From: an uncultured Arenicella sp.
Lineage (GTDB): Bacteria; Pseudomonadota; Gammaproteobacteria; Arenicellales; Arenicellaceae
NCBI GenBank assembly: GCA_947499305.1
Contig: CANMNN010000020.1
Coordinates: 16,436 to 80,435, forward strand
DNA: 64,000 bases
Direction of reading: 5' to 3'
Positions 27,596 to 36,471 of this stretch are shown piece after piece (position 1 is the stretch's first letter; the number at the start of each line of letters is the position of its first letter). Under the pieces are notes generated by a model. The model worked only from the letters and a program-made list of their open reading frames with translations. It was not told the DNA's origin and did not search any database. A program made the translations under genes and the position numbers.

Positions 27596-28075
27596 ATGAA
27601 GACAAAAACAATAAAGCGTGAAGATAGTTCTTCGATCGCTCTTACTAGACGATCTCTTTTGGTGTGGTCGGTACCAACAGTGAGTTCAGTAGTTCTTCCT
27701 GCGCATGCCCAAACATCATTCTGTGGTTCTGCGCCAGTAATGGCTGCAACTGCACCATCAAAATGTTCTGGTACGTCACCCGTGGGAGATGCCATCATCG
27801 CATTGACATCAAACGGAGCGGACCTGCTGGATATTATTTCAATTAATGTTCAGGGCGCATTAGCTTCTGACTCCATCACGCTACCTGCATTACCAGTGCA
27901 AGTTTCGAACACATCAGGAGTAGACGTGAGATGGGTAGGCAACGCTAGCGATGCGGTATCGTGTTTACCACTATCCACAATCAACTTTGAAGTAACTTAC
28001 CGGTGCAGTGTCAATGTGACTACGCAAACCGCTGACTTTTCCTTAACCACCATTTTGGCGGCAGCGCTACCTTAG
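27596..28075 (+). CDS. Small exported protein with twin-arginine-type signal
   Basis: This 159-residue protein begins with a basic region and LTRRSLLVWSVPTVSSVVLP, then AHAQ, which fits a twin-arginine signal peptide (RR followed by a weakly hydrophobic core and AxA site). The mature part is about 120 residues and beta-rich, with four cysteines (FCGS, KCSG, SCLP, YRCS) that could form two disulfides. I recognise no family. It starts 12 bases after the giant gene and ends nine bases before the S8 protease gene, so it belongs to that operon; a role as a cofactor, inhibitor or surface partner for either protease is possible but unproven. Confidence 0.65.
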   Translation: MKTKTIKREDSSSIALTRRSLLVWSVPTVSSVVLPAHAQTSFCGSAPVMAATAPSKCSGTSPVGDAIIALTSNGADLLDIISINVQGALASDSITLPALPVQVSNTSGVDVRWVGNASDAVSCLPLSTINFEVTYRCSVNVTTQTADFSLTTILAAALP

Positions 28076-28084
28076 GCGCTCATT

Positions 28085-29497
28085 ATGTATAAACCAAGTC
28101 ATTATCTCGGAGTATCGATTCGTCAATTTCTATACTGCTTAGCCTTGATGCTTACTTTTGTGGATGTTGGTTTTTCTCAAGGTTACGATGTCATGTATCA
28201 GAAGATTCTGAATGAGTTAGAATCTTCTGAATCGGGCACAGTGTCAGTCATAATTCAAAGCAGGGCACCGAGTTATAATGGCAAGAAAATTAAGGAACGC
28301 GTTGAGCAGGTATTTAGTTCAACGCCGAGCCTAAAGAGGCGCGCAAAATACAAACGTTTTAAGTATTCACCTATGATTTCTGCTGAAGTAACTGAGCAGC
28401 AATTACTAGACCTCATTTCTGATCCAGAGGTTGTCGTTGTAGAAGATACATTAAAAAGACCGTCTTTAGCTCAAAGCGTTTCGAGAGTTTATCCATCTCA
28501 GGGTACTTCTAATTTTCATGGCAATGATTGGGCTGTTGCTGTACTCGACACAGGAATCAACAAAGACCATCCATTTCTTAGTAATAAAGTTGTATCCGAA
28601 GCCTGTTTTTCGGGGGGGGGATCTCAACCAAACGCTACTTCTCTATGTCCTAATGGGCAAGCAAGCTCACTCTCTTCAAATTCAGGTCTAAATTGTAATT
28701 TAGCGGGCTGTGAGCATGGTACCCAAGTTGCAGGGGTAGCCGTAGGCAATGGGAGCTCGTTTGATGGCGTTGCAAAAGATGGGCAGCTGATCTCGATTCA
28801 AGTGTATTCGCAAATTAACGACGAGTCATTTTGCTTTCCCAGTGCCTCATGTATTGGTGCATTTACTTCCGATATTATTTCAGCGTTAGAGCATGTGTTT
28901 GATTTGCGCTCCGAGTTAAATATTGCGTCTGTAAACCTTAGTCTCGGTTCAGATGAATTGTTTTCAGGATCATGTGACTCTCAACCTGAGCGGCCGATAA
29001 TTGACCTTCTCACTAGCGCTAACATCGCCGTCGTTGCTGCATCGGGCAACTCGGGTGCGACTACGCAAATGCAATCGCCAGCGTGTATCAGCAGTGCGAT
29101 AGCAGTCGCCGCAACCTCAGATACATCTGACTCACCTTGGTCTGGTAACAATATGAGTAATCAATTGGACTTTTTTGCACCAGGGGTCAACATAACATCT
29201 TCAGATTCAAATGGCGGATTCTCTTCATTAACGGGAACCTCACTTGCAGCACCGCATCTGGCTGGAGCGTTTGCGGTGCTTAAAAGTGCGTCGCCATCTG
29301 TCACTATCGGGCAGGCAGAAAGCCTCCTTAAATCAAGTGGTTCAAATGTAACTCAGCATTCGGTAACCAGGCGTCGTATCAATTTGAGTACTGCATTGAG
29401 TAACCTAGTTGCTCCCCCTGACAATCCGTCACCTGGCATTGGTCGCGAGAACACAGCTTTACCTGCGATTTTTCTGCTGCTATTAGATGACTCTTGA
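28085..29497 (+). CDS. Subtilisin-like S8 serine protease with internal G-tract
   Basis: The 470-residue exported protease has a signal peptide (FLYCLALMLTFVDVGFSQ), an I9-like propeptide (VSVIIQSRAPSYNGKKI to DPEVVVVEDTL) and a peptidase domain with the full triad: Asp in VAVLDTGIN, His in CEHGTQVAGV and Ser in SLTGTSLAAPHLAG, plus the oxyanion Asn in ASGNSG. The C terminus is a short hydrophobic tail, ALPAIFLLLLDDS, after a Pro-rich linker. It has no basic end as in known CTERM sorting tags. A run of nine G at 28612-28620 lies between the Asp and His codons. It is the third gene of the exoprotein operon; it may process the C25 protein or degrade external protein. Confidence 0.88.
   Translation: MYKPSHYLGVSIRQFLYCLALMLTFVDVGFSQGYDVMYQKILNELESSESGTVSVIIQSRAPSYNGKKIKERVEQVFSSTPSLKRRAKYKRFKYSPMISAEVTEQQLLDLISDPEVVVVEDTLKRPSLAQSVSRVYPSQGTSNFHGNDWAVAVLDTGINKDHPFLSNKVVSEACFSGGGSQPNATSLCPNGQASSLSSNSGLNCNLAGCEHGTQVAGVAVGNGSSFDGVAKDGQLISIQVYSQINDESFCFPSASCIGAFTSDIISALEHVFDLRSELNIASVNLSLGSDELFSGSCDSQPERPIIDLLTSANIAVVAASGNSGATTQMQSPACISSAIAVAATSDTSDSPWSGNNMSNQLDFFAPGVNITSSDSNGGFSSLTGTSLAAPHLAGAFAVLKSASPSVTIGQAESLLKSSGSNVTQHSVTRRRINLSTALSNLVAPPDNPSPGIGRENTALPAIFLLLLDDS
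28612..28620 (+). repeat. Homopolymer of nine G inside the protease gene
   Basis: The nine Gs encode part of SGGG at codons 176-179. With ten Gs the frame meets TAA 11 codons later; with eight Gs it meets TAA about 24 codons later. Both truncate the protease before the catalytic His and Ser. The sequence given is in the on phase. Confidence 0.9.
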
Positions 29498-29590
29498 ATC
29501 CCAAAATTCGGTATCTGTAATCGCTAATAGACCTTTTTCGTAGATCAAAGCGTGATTGCAATGCAGCTATGTAAATACCGCTTTTATGGT

Positions 29591-30547
29591 TTACAGCCTT
29601 CTCAGACCAAGCCTTGGTTTGAACTCATACATCAGTAGCCCAACGCAAACCAACGCAGCGCCCATCCAGACTTCTGGCAGGAGAGGCTCGTTGTTTAACC
29701 AGCTACCCACCGACAGCGCTGAGATAGGCGTTATTAATGTAATCAAGGCAATGCGATTAGCGCTGACGTGCTTTAACAAGTAATAATACAAGGTAAAACC
29801 AACACCGGTGCCAATTAAGCCTAAGTAAAAAATAGCTCGCCAAGCAGTTGGTGTGAATTCAAAATTGAGTTCAGGTTCTTGAATCAGTACCGAGACAACA
29901 AAGCATGGAATTGCGACAATTAAGCTACCAGTCGTTATCTGCATTCCTGGCAGGCTGATGCCCTTGACTAATTGACGAGTGATCACCGAGGACCCTGATG
30001 AAATTATTACTGCGATGAGCACCAGAATTACGCCATCAATAGAAGCGTCGGCAAAATTTAGGCCTGCTGAGAAAACTAAATACAATCCTCCGAGGCCGAG
30101 AATTAATCCCATGACTCTACTTGGCGTCAACTTTGTCTCAGGTTCCACTAACGCTGAGAAGAGGCCTGTGGCCAAGGGTGACAGGCCGAAAAGTACGGCC
30201 ACCCAACCCGAGGGTATCTTCTGAGCCGCGTTGTAAAACAAGGTCATGCAAATAAAAATCGAGAGCCCGCCAACTAAATAGACTTTGCGTGCGGCCGCAT
30301 CTATCTGAAAGGCTTGCTTTTTCTTGCCAAAACTCATTGCTAGAACGACCGACGCACAAAATAGAAAGCCAATAGACATTCTTAGGGTTGCGCTGGTCAT
30401 TGGTGCGTCGACCGAACTCCATTTAATCGCCAACGGTGTAGTCGTCCAAATTACAAGAACCACGATGAACGCTATCGGTATTGCGAGCTTATCAAAGCTA
30501 AAACTGGGTTTCGCTTTGATATTTACTCTTTGCTCAGTGTTATTCAT
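29591..30547 (-). CDS. EamA/DMT-family transporter
   Basis: This 318-residue inner-membrane protein has about ten hydrophobic helices in two EamA repeats. The first runs from FIVVLVIWTTTPLAIKWSS to GLYLVF; the second from DGVILVLIAVIISSGSSVI to PEVWMGAALVCVGLLMYEF. The WTTTPLAIKW start and the ISALSVGSWLNNEPLLPEVWMG segment are typical of the RhaT/YdcZ-like drug and metabolite transporter superfamily. Substrate cannot be deduced. A bidirectional terminator lies in the 5' region (30629-30666), which is unusual and may reflect a leader transcript. Confidence 0.88.
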   Translation of the reverse strand: MNNTEQRVNIKAKPSFSFDKLAIPIAFIVVLVIWTTTPLAIKWSSVDAPMTSATLRMSIGFLFCASVVLAMSFGKKKQAFQIDAAARKVYLVGGLSIFICMTLFYNAAQKIPSGWVAVLFGLSPLATGLFSALVEPETKLTPSRVMGLILGLGGLYLVFSAGLNFADASIDGVILVLIAVIISSGSSVITRQLVKGISLPGMQITTGSLIVAIPCFVVSVLIQEPELNFEFTPTAWRAIFYLGLIGTGVGFTLYYYLLKHVSANRIALITLITPISALSVGSWLNNEPLLPEVWMGAALVCVGLLMYEFKPRLGLRRL

Positions 30548-30628
30548 TGTTGTTATCCATACTCATTGAACATATCTCAGTTCTCAAGCTTGTTAAGGTG
30601 CTCACTTAGATTTTGAGAGGCAGCCATA

Positions 30629-30666
30629 AAAAAAGCCGCACTCTTTGATGAAAATGCGGCTTTTTT
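30629..30666. terminator. Bidirectional intrinsic terminator upstream of the EamA gene
   Basis: AAAAAAGCCGCA and TGCGGCTTTTTT pair around a 14-base loop, with U-runs on both strands. It lies between two divergently transcribed genes, where a terminator is not needed for either. The transcript it ends is unknown; see the candidate small gene at 30691-30804. Confidence 0.85.
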
Positions 30667-30690
30667 AAAGTCTGTAAAATCGAAACTAAA

Positions 30691-30804
30691 TCAAAACACG
30701 CAACGCGATGGTTTCCACACCGTCTTCAGCACACACGGACAAATCGCAGGCACAGTTGATGCCCGGCGAGATAACGTTGTTTGCTTTACGATAATTTGAT
30801 TCAT
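30691..30804 (-). other. Possible leader peptide or small gene remnant before the terminator
   Basis: On the minus strand an ATG at 30804 opens 37 codons (MNQIIVKQTTLSRR to PSRCVF) ending just before the terminator stem. A second frame is open over the same bases for 40 codons (ending VETIALRVLI, stop at 30686) but has no start codon. No good ribosome site is visible. Either could be a leader peptide, the end of a decayed gene, or noise in a small RNA. Confidence 0.25.
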
Positions 30805-31029
30805 ACGATCAGTGTGTTTGTTAAACTGATGCGTGTCAACCAAATTCTAAGCGAGTTTTGTTAATCTCTAGCTAAGGCGTCGCTCGGCTCTCTCGTCTGA
30901 GCGAAAGGCACATAATTTAAAGTGAAATGTCATAGCCTGAAAATCGTGTCAGCACGTAAAATGGGCTTATATCGAGGGGCTGCTCGGCCACTCTGAACAG
31001 TTAATACTAAATTAGTAAAAGGAAAGCAT

Positions 31030-32829
31030 ATGTCTACTATCGTCAATCGTCGTGATCTCGACTTTTTAATGTATGAAACGCACAAGCTTGAGCAATTACT
31101 CGAGACTGATCGGTACGGTGATTATGACCGCGAGTCAATCGAGGCAATTTTAGATCTATCGCAATCGCTTGCTGAAGACATTTTTCAACCCTTTGCTGGC
31201 CACCTTGACCAGAACGAACCTAAGTATGTTGATGGCAAAGTGGAAATTATTCCTGAAGTAAAAGAAGCCCTTAACGCGTACAAAGAAGCTGGCTTGTTTG
31301 CTAGTGGTTACGATTATGACATGGGAGGTATGCAACTCCCTTGGGTAGTGCATCAAGTACTAAGTTCTATGTTTGTGACCGCGAACACTTCGGTAAGTAA
31401 TTATATTTTTCTTACTCAAGGCGCGACCAACATGCTCAATACCTGCGGTTCTGAGGAATTGAAAGCCAAGTACATGCCAAACATGGTGGCCGGCGATTGG
31501 TATGGCACTATGTGTCTGTCTGAGCCACAAGCAGGCTCATCATTGGCTGATATCCGTACCAAAGCCGAGCCTCAAGACGATGGTAGTTATAAAATTACGG
31601 GCACTAAAATGTGGATCTCCGGCGGTGACCATGAGATGACCGATAATATCGTGCATATGGTTCTCGCTAAAATTCCAGGTGGCCCAGCGGGTGTTAAAGG
31701 TATCTCACTATTTTTGGTACCAAAGCATCGTGTTAACGATGATGGCACCATAGGTGAACCTAACAACATTGCTTTAGCCGGTTTGAACCACAAAATGGGC
31801 CACAAAGGCACCACCAATTGCTTGCTTAACTTTGGAGAGAGTGGCGATACCATTGGTTACCTAGTTGGTGGTGAGAATCAAGGCCTTGCGAATATGTTTC
31901 ACATGATGAACGAGGCTCGAATTGCTGTTGGTATGGCGGCCACGGTTATTGGCCTTGGGGGATATCTCTATTCACTAGACTACGCTCGGAATCGCCCACA
32001 AGGTCGTCATTTGACTAATAAAGATCCTGAGTCGCCGATGGTGATGATCTCTGAACATGCTGACGTTAAGCGTATGCTAATGACTCAAAAGGCATTTGTT
32101 GAAGGCGCTCAGTCATTGATGTTGTACTCGGCTCGCTTACTCGATCAACAAGCCACAGCCAAGACCGAAGAAGAAAAGACACACGCTACGTTGCTATTAG
32201 AGTTACTAACTCCGATTTGTAAATCTTGGCCATCTGAGTTTTGTCTTGAAGCCAACAAGTTAGCAATTCAAGTATTGGGTGGTTATGGCTATACGCGCGA
32301 GTATCCGGTAGAACGCTATTATCGCGACAATCGATTGAATCATATTCACGAGGGCACGCACGCGGTTCATGGTTTAGATATCATGGGGCGAAAGGTGCGC
32401 ATCGCCGACGGCGCGGCGTTAAAAGCGCTGGCGAAAGAAATTATGGCCACGATCGGTGAGGCTAGCGAGCATTCTGAGCTATCTGGATATTGCAAAGATT
32501 TAGGCGCGGCGATGCAATCGGTTCAAAGCACACTTGAATCAGTTAGCAAAGCTAAAGACCCATCATTGGCTTTAGCGAATGCAACGATATTCTTAGATGC
32601 TATGGGGCATGTGGTTATTGCTTGGATGTGGTTAAAACAAGCTGTGGCCGCGACTAAGGGCCAAGAAGATGGCAAAGCCAGCGATGCGGCGTTCTATCGC
32701 GGTAAGTTGTCAGCCTGTCGATTCTTTTTCCGCTACGAGTTACCTAAGGCTTTATCGAAGTTCGACTTGGTGGCGTCGCTAGATGACACTTGTTTTAACC
32801 TAGAAGCTGAAGACTTTATTGGGCATTAA
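31030..32829 (+). CDS. Large acyl-CoA dehydrogenase (DmdC/FadE-like)
   Basis: At 599 residues this is the long form of acyl-CoA dehydrogenase, with an extra C-terminal domain as in DmdC (methylthiopropionyl-CoA dehydrogenase) and related enzymes. The flavin-site signature MCLSEPQAGSSLADIRTKA is present, as is MWISGGDHE, and the catalytic Glu region is NHIHEGTHAVHGLDIMGRKV. Substrate chain length cannot be read from the sequence; DMSP-type use is only one option. It begins at an ATG preceded by AAAAGGAAAG and appears monocistronic. Confidence 0.9.
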   Translation: MSTIVNRRDLDFLMYETHKLEQLLETDRYGDYDRESIEAILDLSQSLAEDIFQPFAGHLDQNEPKYVDGKVEIIPEVKEALNAYKEAGLFASGYDYDMGGMQLPWVVHQVLSSMFVTANTSVSNYIFLTQGATNMLNTCGSEELKAKYMPNMVAGDWYGTMCLSEPQAGSSLADIRTKAEPQDDGSYKITGTKMWISGGDHEMTDNIVHMVLAKIPGGPAGVKGISLFLVPKHRVNDDGTIGEPNNIALAGLNHKMGHKGTTNCLLNFGESGDTIGYLVGGENQGLANMFHMMNEARIAVGMAATVIGLGGYLYSLDYARNRPQGRHLTNKDPESPMVMISEHADVKRMLMTQKAFVEGAQSLMLYSARLLDQQATAKTEEEKTHATLLLELLTPICKSWPSEFCLEANKLAIQVLGGYGYTREYPVERYYRDNRLNHIHEGTHAVHGLDIMGRKVRIADGAALKALAKEIMATIGEASEHSELSGYCKDLGAAMQSVQSTLESVSKAKDPSLALANATIFLDAMGHVVIAWMWLKQAVAATKGQEDGKASDAAFYRGKLSACRFFFRYELPKALSKFDLVASLDDTCFNLEAEDFIGH

Positions 32830-32996
32830 TCAATATACAGGGGCATCAAATAGATAAATAAAGCTGTTTGCCTATGAAATCGCTTGCCTGTTTGTTTGGG
32901 TCTTAACCTTATCGTAATGTCGGCTTCTACTATTACTTCATCGAAGCCGATTACACTATCGTTATTAATTAACCCGAAAAATAAGGATACGCCCCT

Positions 32997-33626
32997 ATGA
33001 CACTTCTTAAATCACTTAAACGCGCTTCAATTACCGCTTTTGCGGCCTTAGCGCTGGTTCAGGTTTCAAACGCCCAAGAAAACCCGCTCGAGGGCATTCC
33101 GTCGGGCACTTACAGTCTCGACCTTACTCACGCGAGCGTGGTTTGGAAGGTCAGCCATTTTGGTTTTTCAACCTATGTCGGCCGATTTAATAGCTTCGAC
33201 GCTCAACTAGAGCTAGATAGTGAGAATTTCGAGAAGAGCTCAGTTAATGTCGAAATCAAAGTGAACTCGTTGGATACCGATTACCCAAATCCAGAAAAAG
33301 AAGATTTTAATGCGGTGTTGGCTGAAGATTGGTTCAAGTCCGGCGATCACCCATCGATCACTTTCAAAGCGACATCGGTAAGCGCATTAGATGGTTCAAA
33401 TTTCACCATTGACGGCGATCTTAGCTTGATGGGGCAAACACACCCAGTAACCCTAGACGCTACACTAAATGGCGCTACACCAAAGCACCCGTTTGCAAAA
33501 GTGCCCCTTGTTGGTTTTTCAGCAAAAACAAGCATCGATCGCACAGTTTGGGGCTTGAGTAAATACGCACCAAATATTGGCGCAGTAGTCGCAGTAGAGA
33601 TTGAAGGCGAATTCTTAAAAAAGTAG
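32997..33626 (+). CDS. YceI family periplasmic lipid-binding protein
   Basis: This 209-residue protein has a signal peptide (ITAFAALALVQVSNAQ) and a YceI lipocalin-like barrel: GTYSLDLTHASVVWKVSHFG, STYVGRFNSFDAQLELD, FNAVLAEDWFKSGDHPSITFK, GDLSLMGQTHPVTLD and TSIDRTVWGLSKYAP. Members bind isoprenoid or other lipid molecules in the periplasm. It has AAGGAT upstream of its ATG and a terminator directly after, so it is a single-gene unit. Confidence 0.92.
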   Translation: MTLLKSLKRASITAFAALALVQVSNAQENPLEGIPSGTYSLDLTHASVVWKVSHFGFSTYVGRFNSFDAQLELDSENFEKSSVNVEIKVNSLDTDYPNPEKEDFNAVLAEDWFKSGDHPSITFKATSVSALDGSNFTIDGDLSLMGQTHPVTLDATLNGATPKHPFAKVPLVGFSAKTSIDRTVWGLSKYAPNIGAVVAVEIEGEFLKK

Positions 33627-33670
33627 ACCTATTGGTTTTAACTTCAAAATACACTGCCGATTAACCATCT

Positions 33671-33714
33671 AAGCCATCAGAAGCCAAGTTTCTGGTGGCT
33701 TTTAGGTTTTTTGG
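33671..33714 (+). terminator. Intrinsic terminator after yceI
   Basis: AAGCCATCAGAA and TTCTGGTGGCTT form a 12-base-pair stem with one wobble around a seven-base loop. It is followed by TTAGGTTTTTT, an imperfect U-run. Confidence 0.8.
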
Positions 33715-33847
33715 TAGTCGCTTTTAGGCGACCAGCTCCACGAATCTGTTGACTTAGTAACACAGACAATCGCCGCTAGATTAGTTATCCTAGGCCAAAA
33801 TCCTCGGTCGTCGAACACTCGGCTAAGTTCATCAAATTTGCATCACT

Positions 33848-36415
33848 ATGTCTCACTCAAAATCTCATTCAAATTCGCTCTACGACACGTTGGTTTTTAA
33901 GCATTCAAAGTGGGTATTGCTCTTTGTCGCTCTGCTCTTAGCCTCTTTATGGCCTTATTTGGACGACTTTCGTTTAGATACTTCTTCTGACTCGCTAGTA
34001 CTGGAGAACGATAAGTCTCTAAAGTATTTTAGAGACGTAGTGACAAAATACAGTGGCGAAGATCTGTTGATTTTGACCTATGCGCCTAACGGTGACCTAT
34101 TTGCTGATGACTCTCTTGCCAAGCTTAAAAAGCTGAGCGATGAACTACGTGTGCTCGAACCGGTTAGTTCAGTGCTTTCGATCATTGATGTGCCACTAAC
34201 TCAGAGCCCGCCGGTAACGCTGGGTGAGTTAGCGAGTTCGACACAAACTTTGTTAGACGATAAAACTGATCGCGAATTGGCGAAAAAAGAACTTCGAGAC
34301 AGTGATCTATATAAAGACTTGCTAGTAAGTAACGATTTTACGACCACCGCCATCGCAGTTGCTCTAAAGCGAAACACAGAATTATCAGGCTTACTGGATC
34401 AAAGAAATGCGCTTCGTCTAAAGCGCGAGCAAGGCGAATTAAGCGTCGCTGAAGCCGCTAAGCTAGAGGCACTCTCATTAGAGTATCAAAGCAAAGACGA
34501 TGCCTTTAAAGCTAAACAAAGTGAGTTTATAGATCAAGTGCGCGGCATAATGCAGCCATATCAAGCTGATGCCAAACTGTTCTTGGGTGGTCTGCCAATG
34601 ATCGTTGCCGATTCCGTTCGCTTTATTAATTCAGACTTTAAAACGTTTGGCTTAGCGTCTTTAGCACTGATCGTTTTTATCTTGGCGATAGCATTCAGGC
34701 AAATAGGGTGGGTCGTTATGCCGTTGCTTACCTGCGCTGTCACGGGCTACACCATGGTAGGTCTATTAGGCCTGCTTAATTGGCCAATATCGGTAGTCTC
34801 ATCAAACTTTCTATCGTTGCTATTGATTATTACTCTCTCGCTCAACATTCATTTGATTGTGCGCTATCGAGAGTTAGCAAAGCTTGATCCAAGCCTTGAT
34901 CAACGCAGCCTGCTAAGTCAAACCATTCGTTCAAAATTCATTGCTTGTATCTACACTGCTCTCACTACAATCGTCGCTTTTGCTTCTTTGATTGTTAGTG
35001 GAATAAGGCCTGTTATCGATTTTGGTTGGATTATGTGTCTCGGCATTATCGTGGCGGTTGTAACCACGTTCGTTGTATTCCCGGCACTGACCATTTTTAT
35101 GAAGCCGAGACAGGTTTCTGCAAATAAAGATGTAATTAGCAAAGTGATCTTAAATGGAGCGCAAAGCCTTCATCAAAAAGGCATCGTTGTCACTTTGTTC
35201 TTCATGCTCGTAGGTGCTATCGGTGCCTATGGTATGGCTAACTTAACCGTCGAAAATCGGTTCATTGATTATTTCAAACCAAGCACAGAAATTTATCAAG
35301 GCATGGTTGAAATCGATGAGAAGCTTGGTGGAACGACACCGCTTAATATAATCATTGATGCGCCAAAAAGTTTTTTCGAAAAAACGGTTGTAGACGCCGA
35401 AGAAGTTATTGAAGAGGAACTTGCTCCAAGTGAAGACGATGACTTTTTTGACGATTTTGACGAAGACCTGAATGACGATTTCGATGAGTTTGATGAATTC
35501 GACGATGAAGCCGACACTGGTAATTTAGTAGCCGATTCTTATTGGTTTAACGAGCAAGGCATTCGCAAAATTCAAGCAATTCAGGCATCTCTGGATGAGC
35601 TCTCGGCGACGGGTAAGGTAATGAGTTTGGCCACCACCATGAGCGTGTTTGACGGCTTGAAAGACGCAAAGCCGATGGATAATATTGATTTGAGTTTTAT
35701 GCTCAACGTATTGTCTGATGCGAATAAGCAGACCCTCTTCAAGCCTTATATTTCAGATGATGGTAATCAGCTCCACATTAATATCCGCGTATTTGAGACC
35801 TCTAAAGGGCTTGATCGAAATCAGCTGATTGAGGATATTCGTACTCTATTGATAACTGAGCATGGCCTAGACAGCGAGCAAATTAATATTTCTGGTTTGT
35901 TGGTGTTCTATAACAATATGCTCAACTCACTTTTTAGCTCGCAGATTCTGACACTTGGAACTGTGTTCGTGGTGATCTTCTTAATGTTTATGGTGCTTTT
36001 TCGAAGCTTCAAACTAGCCCTGATCACTATCATTCCAAATGTGTTCTCAGCCGGTGTGGTACTCGGCATTATGGGCGTGTTCAGCATACCTTTAGACTTA
36101 ATGACCATTACTATTGCTGCGATCAGTGTCGGCATTGCGGTGGATAACTCAATTCACTTCATTGATCGTTTTCGAAATGAAATGGCTGTAAAGAGTGACG
36201 ACAGCGCGGCTATTTATGAAGCCACTAATAATGTCGGCCAAGCGATGTTCTACACCACAATGGTCATCACCGCAGGATTTCTGATTATGGTGTTTTCAAA
36301 CTTTGTGCCTACCATGTATTTCGGGGTGCTAACGGCTTTAGCCATGATTACTGCCCTCATCGCTAACCTAATAATGCTACCTATGTTAGTTGCAAAGTTT
36401 AAACCACTTTCTTAG
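33848..36415 (+). CDS. RND/MMPL-superfamily exporter with acidic periplasmic insert
   Basis: The 855-residue protein has the 2 x 6 helix layout of RND-superfamily lipid or hydrophobe exporters: N-terminal helix KWVLLFVALLLASLWPYL, SLALIVFILAIAFRQIGW, and second-half helices LGTVFVVIFLMFMVLFRSF and ISVGIAVDNSIHFIDRF, the latter corresponding to the core helix of this family. It lacks the porter subdomains of AcrB and is closer to HpnN or the putative exporters of the RND superfamily. Residues ~516-558 hold an unusual acidic insert (EDDDFFDDFDEDLNDDFDEF). No adaptor gene is adjacent. The substrate is unknown. Confidence 0.85.
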   Translation: MSHSKSHSNSLYDTLVFKHSKWVLLFVALLLASLWPYLDDFRLDTSSDSLVLENDKSLKYFRDVVTKYSGEDLLILTYAPNGDLFADDSLAKLKKLSDELRVLEPVSSVLSIIDVPLTQSPPVTLGELASSTQTLLDDKTDRELAKKELRDSDLYKDLLVSNDFTTTAIAVALKRNTELSGLLDQRNALRLKREQGELSVAEAAKLEALSLEYQSKDDAFKAKQSEFIDQVRGIMQPYQADAKLFLGGLPMIVADSVRFINSDFKTFGLASLALIVFILAIAFRQIGWVVMPLLTCAVTGYTMVGLLGLLNWPISVVSSNFLSLLLIITLSLNIHLIVRYRELAKLDPSLDQRSLLSQTIRSKFIACIYTALTTIVAFASLIVSGIRPVIDFGWIMCLGIIVAVVTTFVVFPALTIFMKPRQVSANKDVISKVILNGAQSLHQKGIVVTLFFMLVGAIGAYGMANLTVENRFIDYFKPSTEIYQGMVEIDEKLGGTTPLNIIIDAPKSFFEKTVVDAEEVIEEELAPSEDDDFFDDFDEDLNDDFDEFDEFDDEADTGNLVADSYWFNEQGIRKIQAIQASLDELSATGKVMSLATTMSVFDGLKDAKPMDNIDLSFMLNVLSDANKQTLFKPYISDDGNQLHINIRVFETSKGLDRNQLIEDIRTLLITEHGLDSEQINISGLLVFYNNMLNSLFSSQILTLGTVFVVIFLMFMVLFRSFKLALITIIPNVFSAGVVLGIMGVFSIPLDLMTITIAAISVGIAVDNSIHFIDRFRNEMAVKSDDSAAIYEATNNVGQAMFYTTMVITAGFLIMVFSNFVPTMYFGVLTALAMITALIANLIMLPMLVAKFKPLS

Positions 36416-36471
36416 CTTACTCAGTCTCTGCTAATTAACGAGTAAATGCCGTAACAAAATTGGAGTTAATA

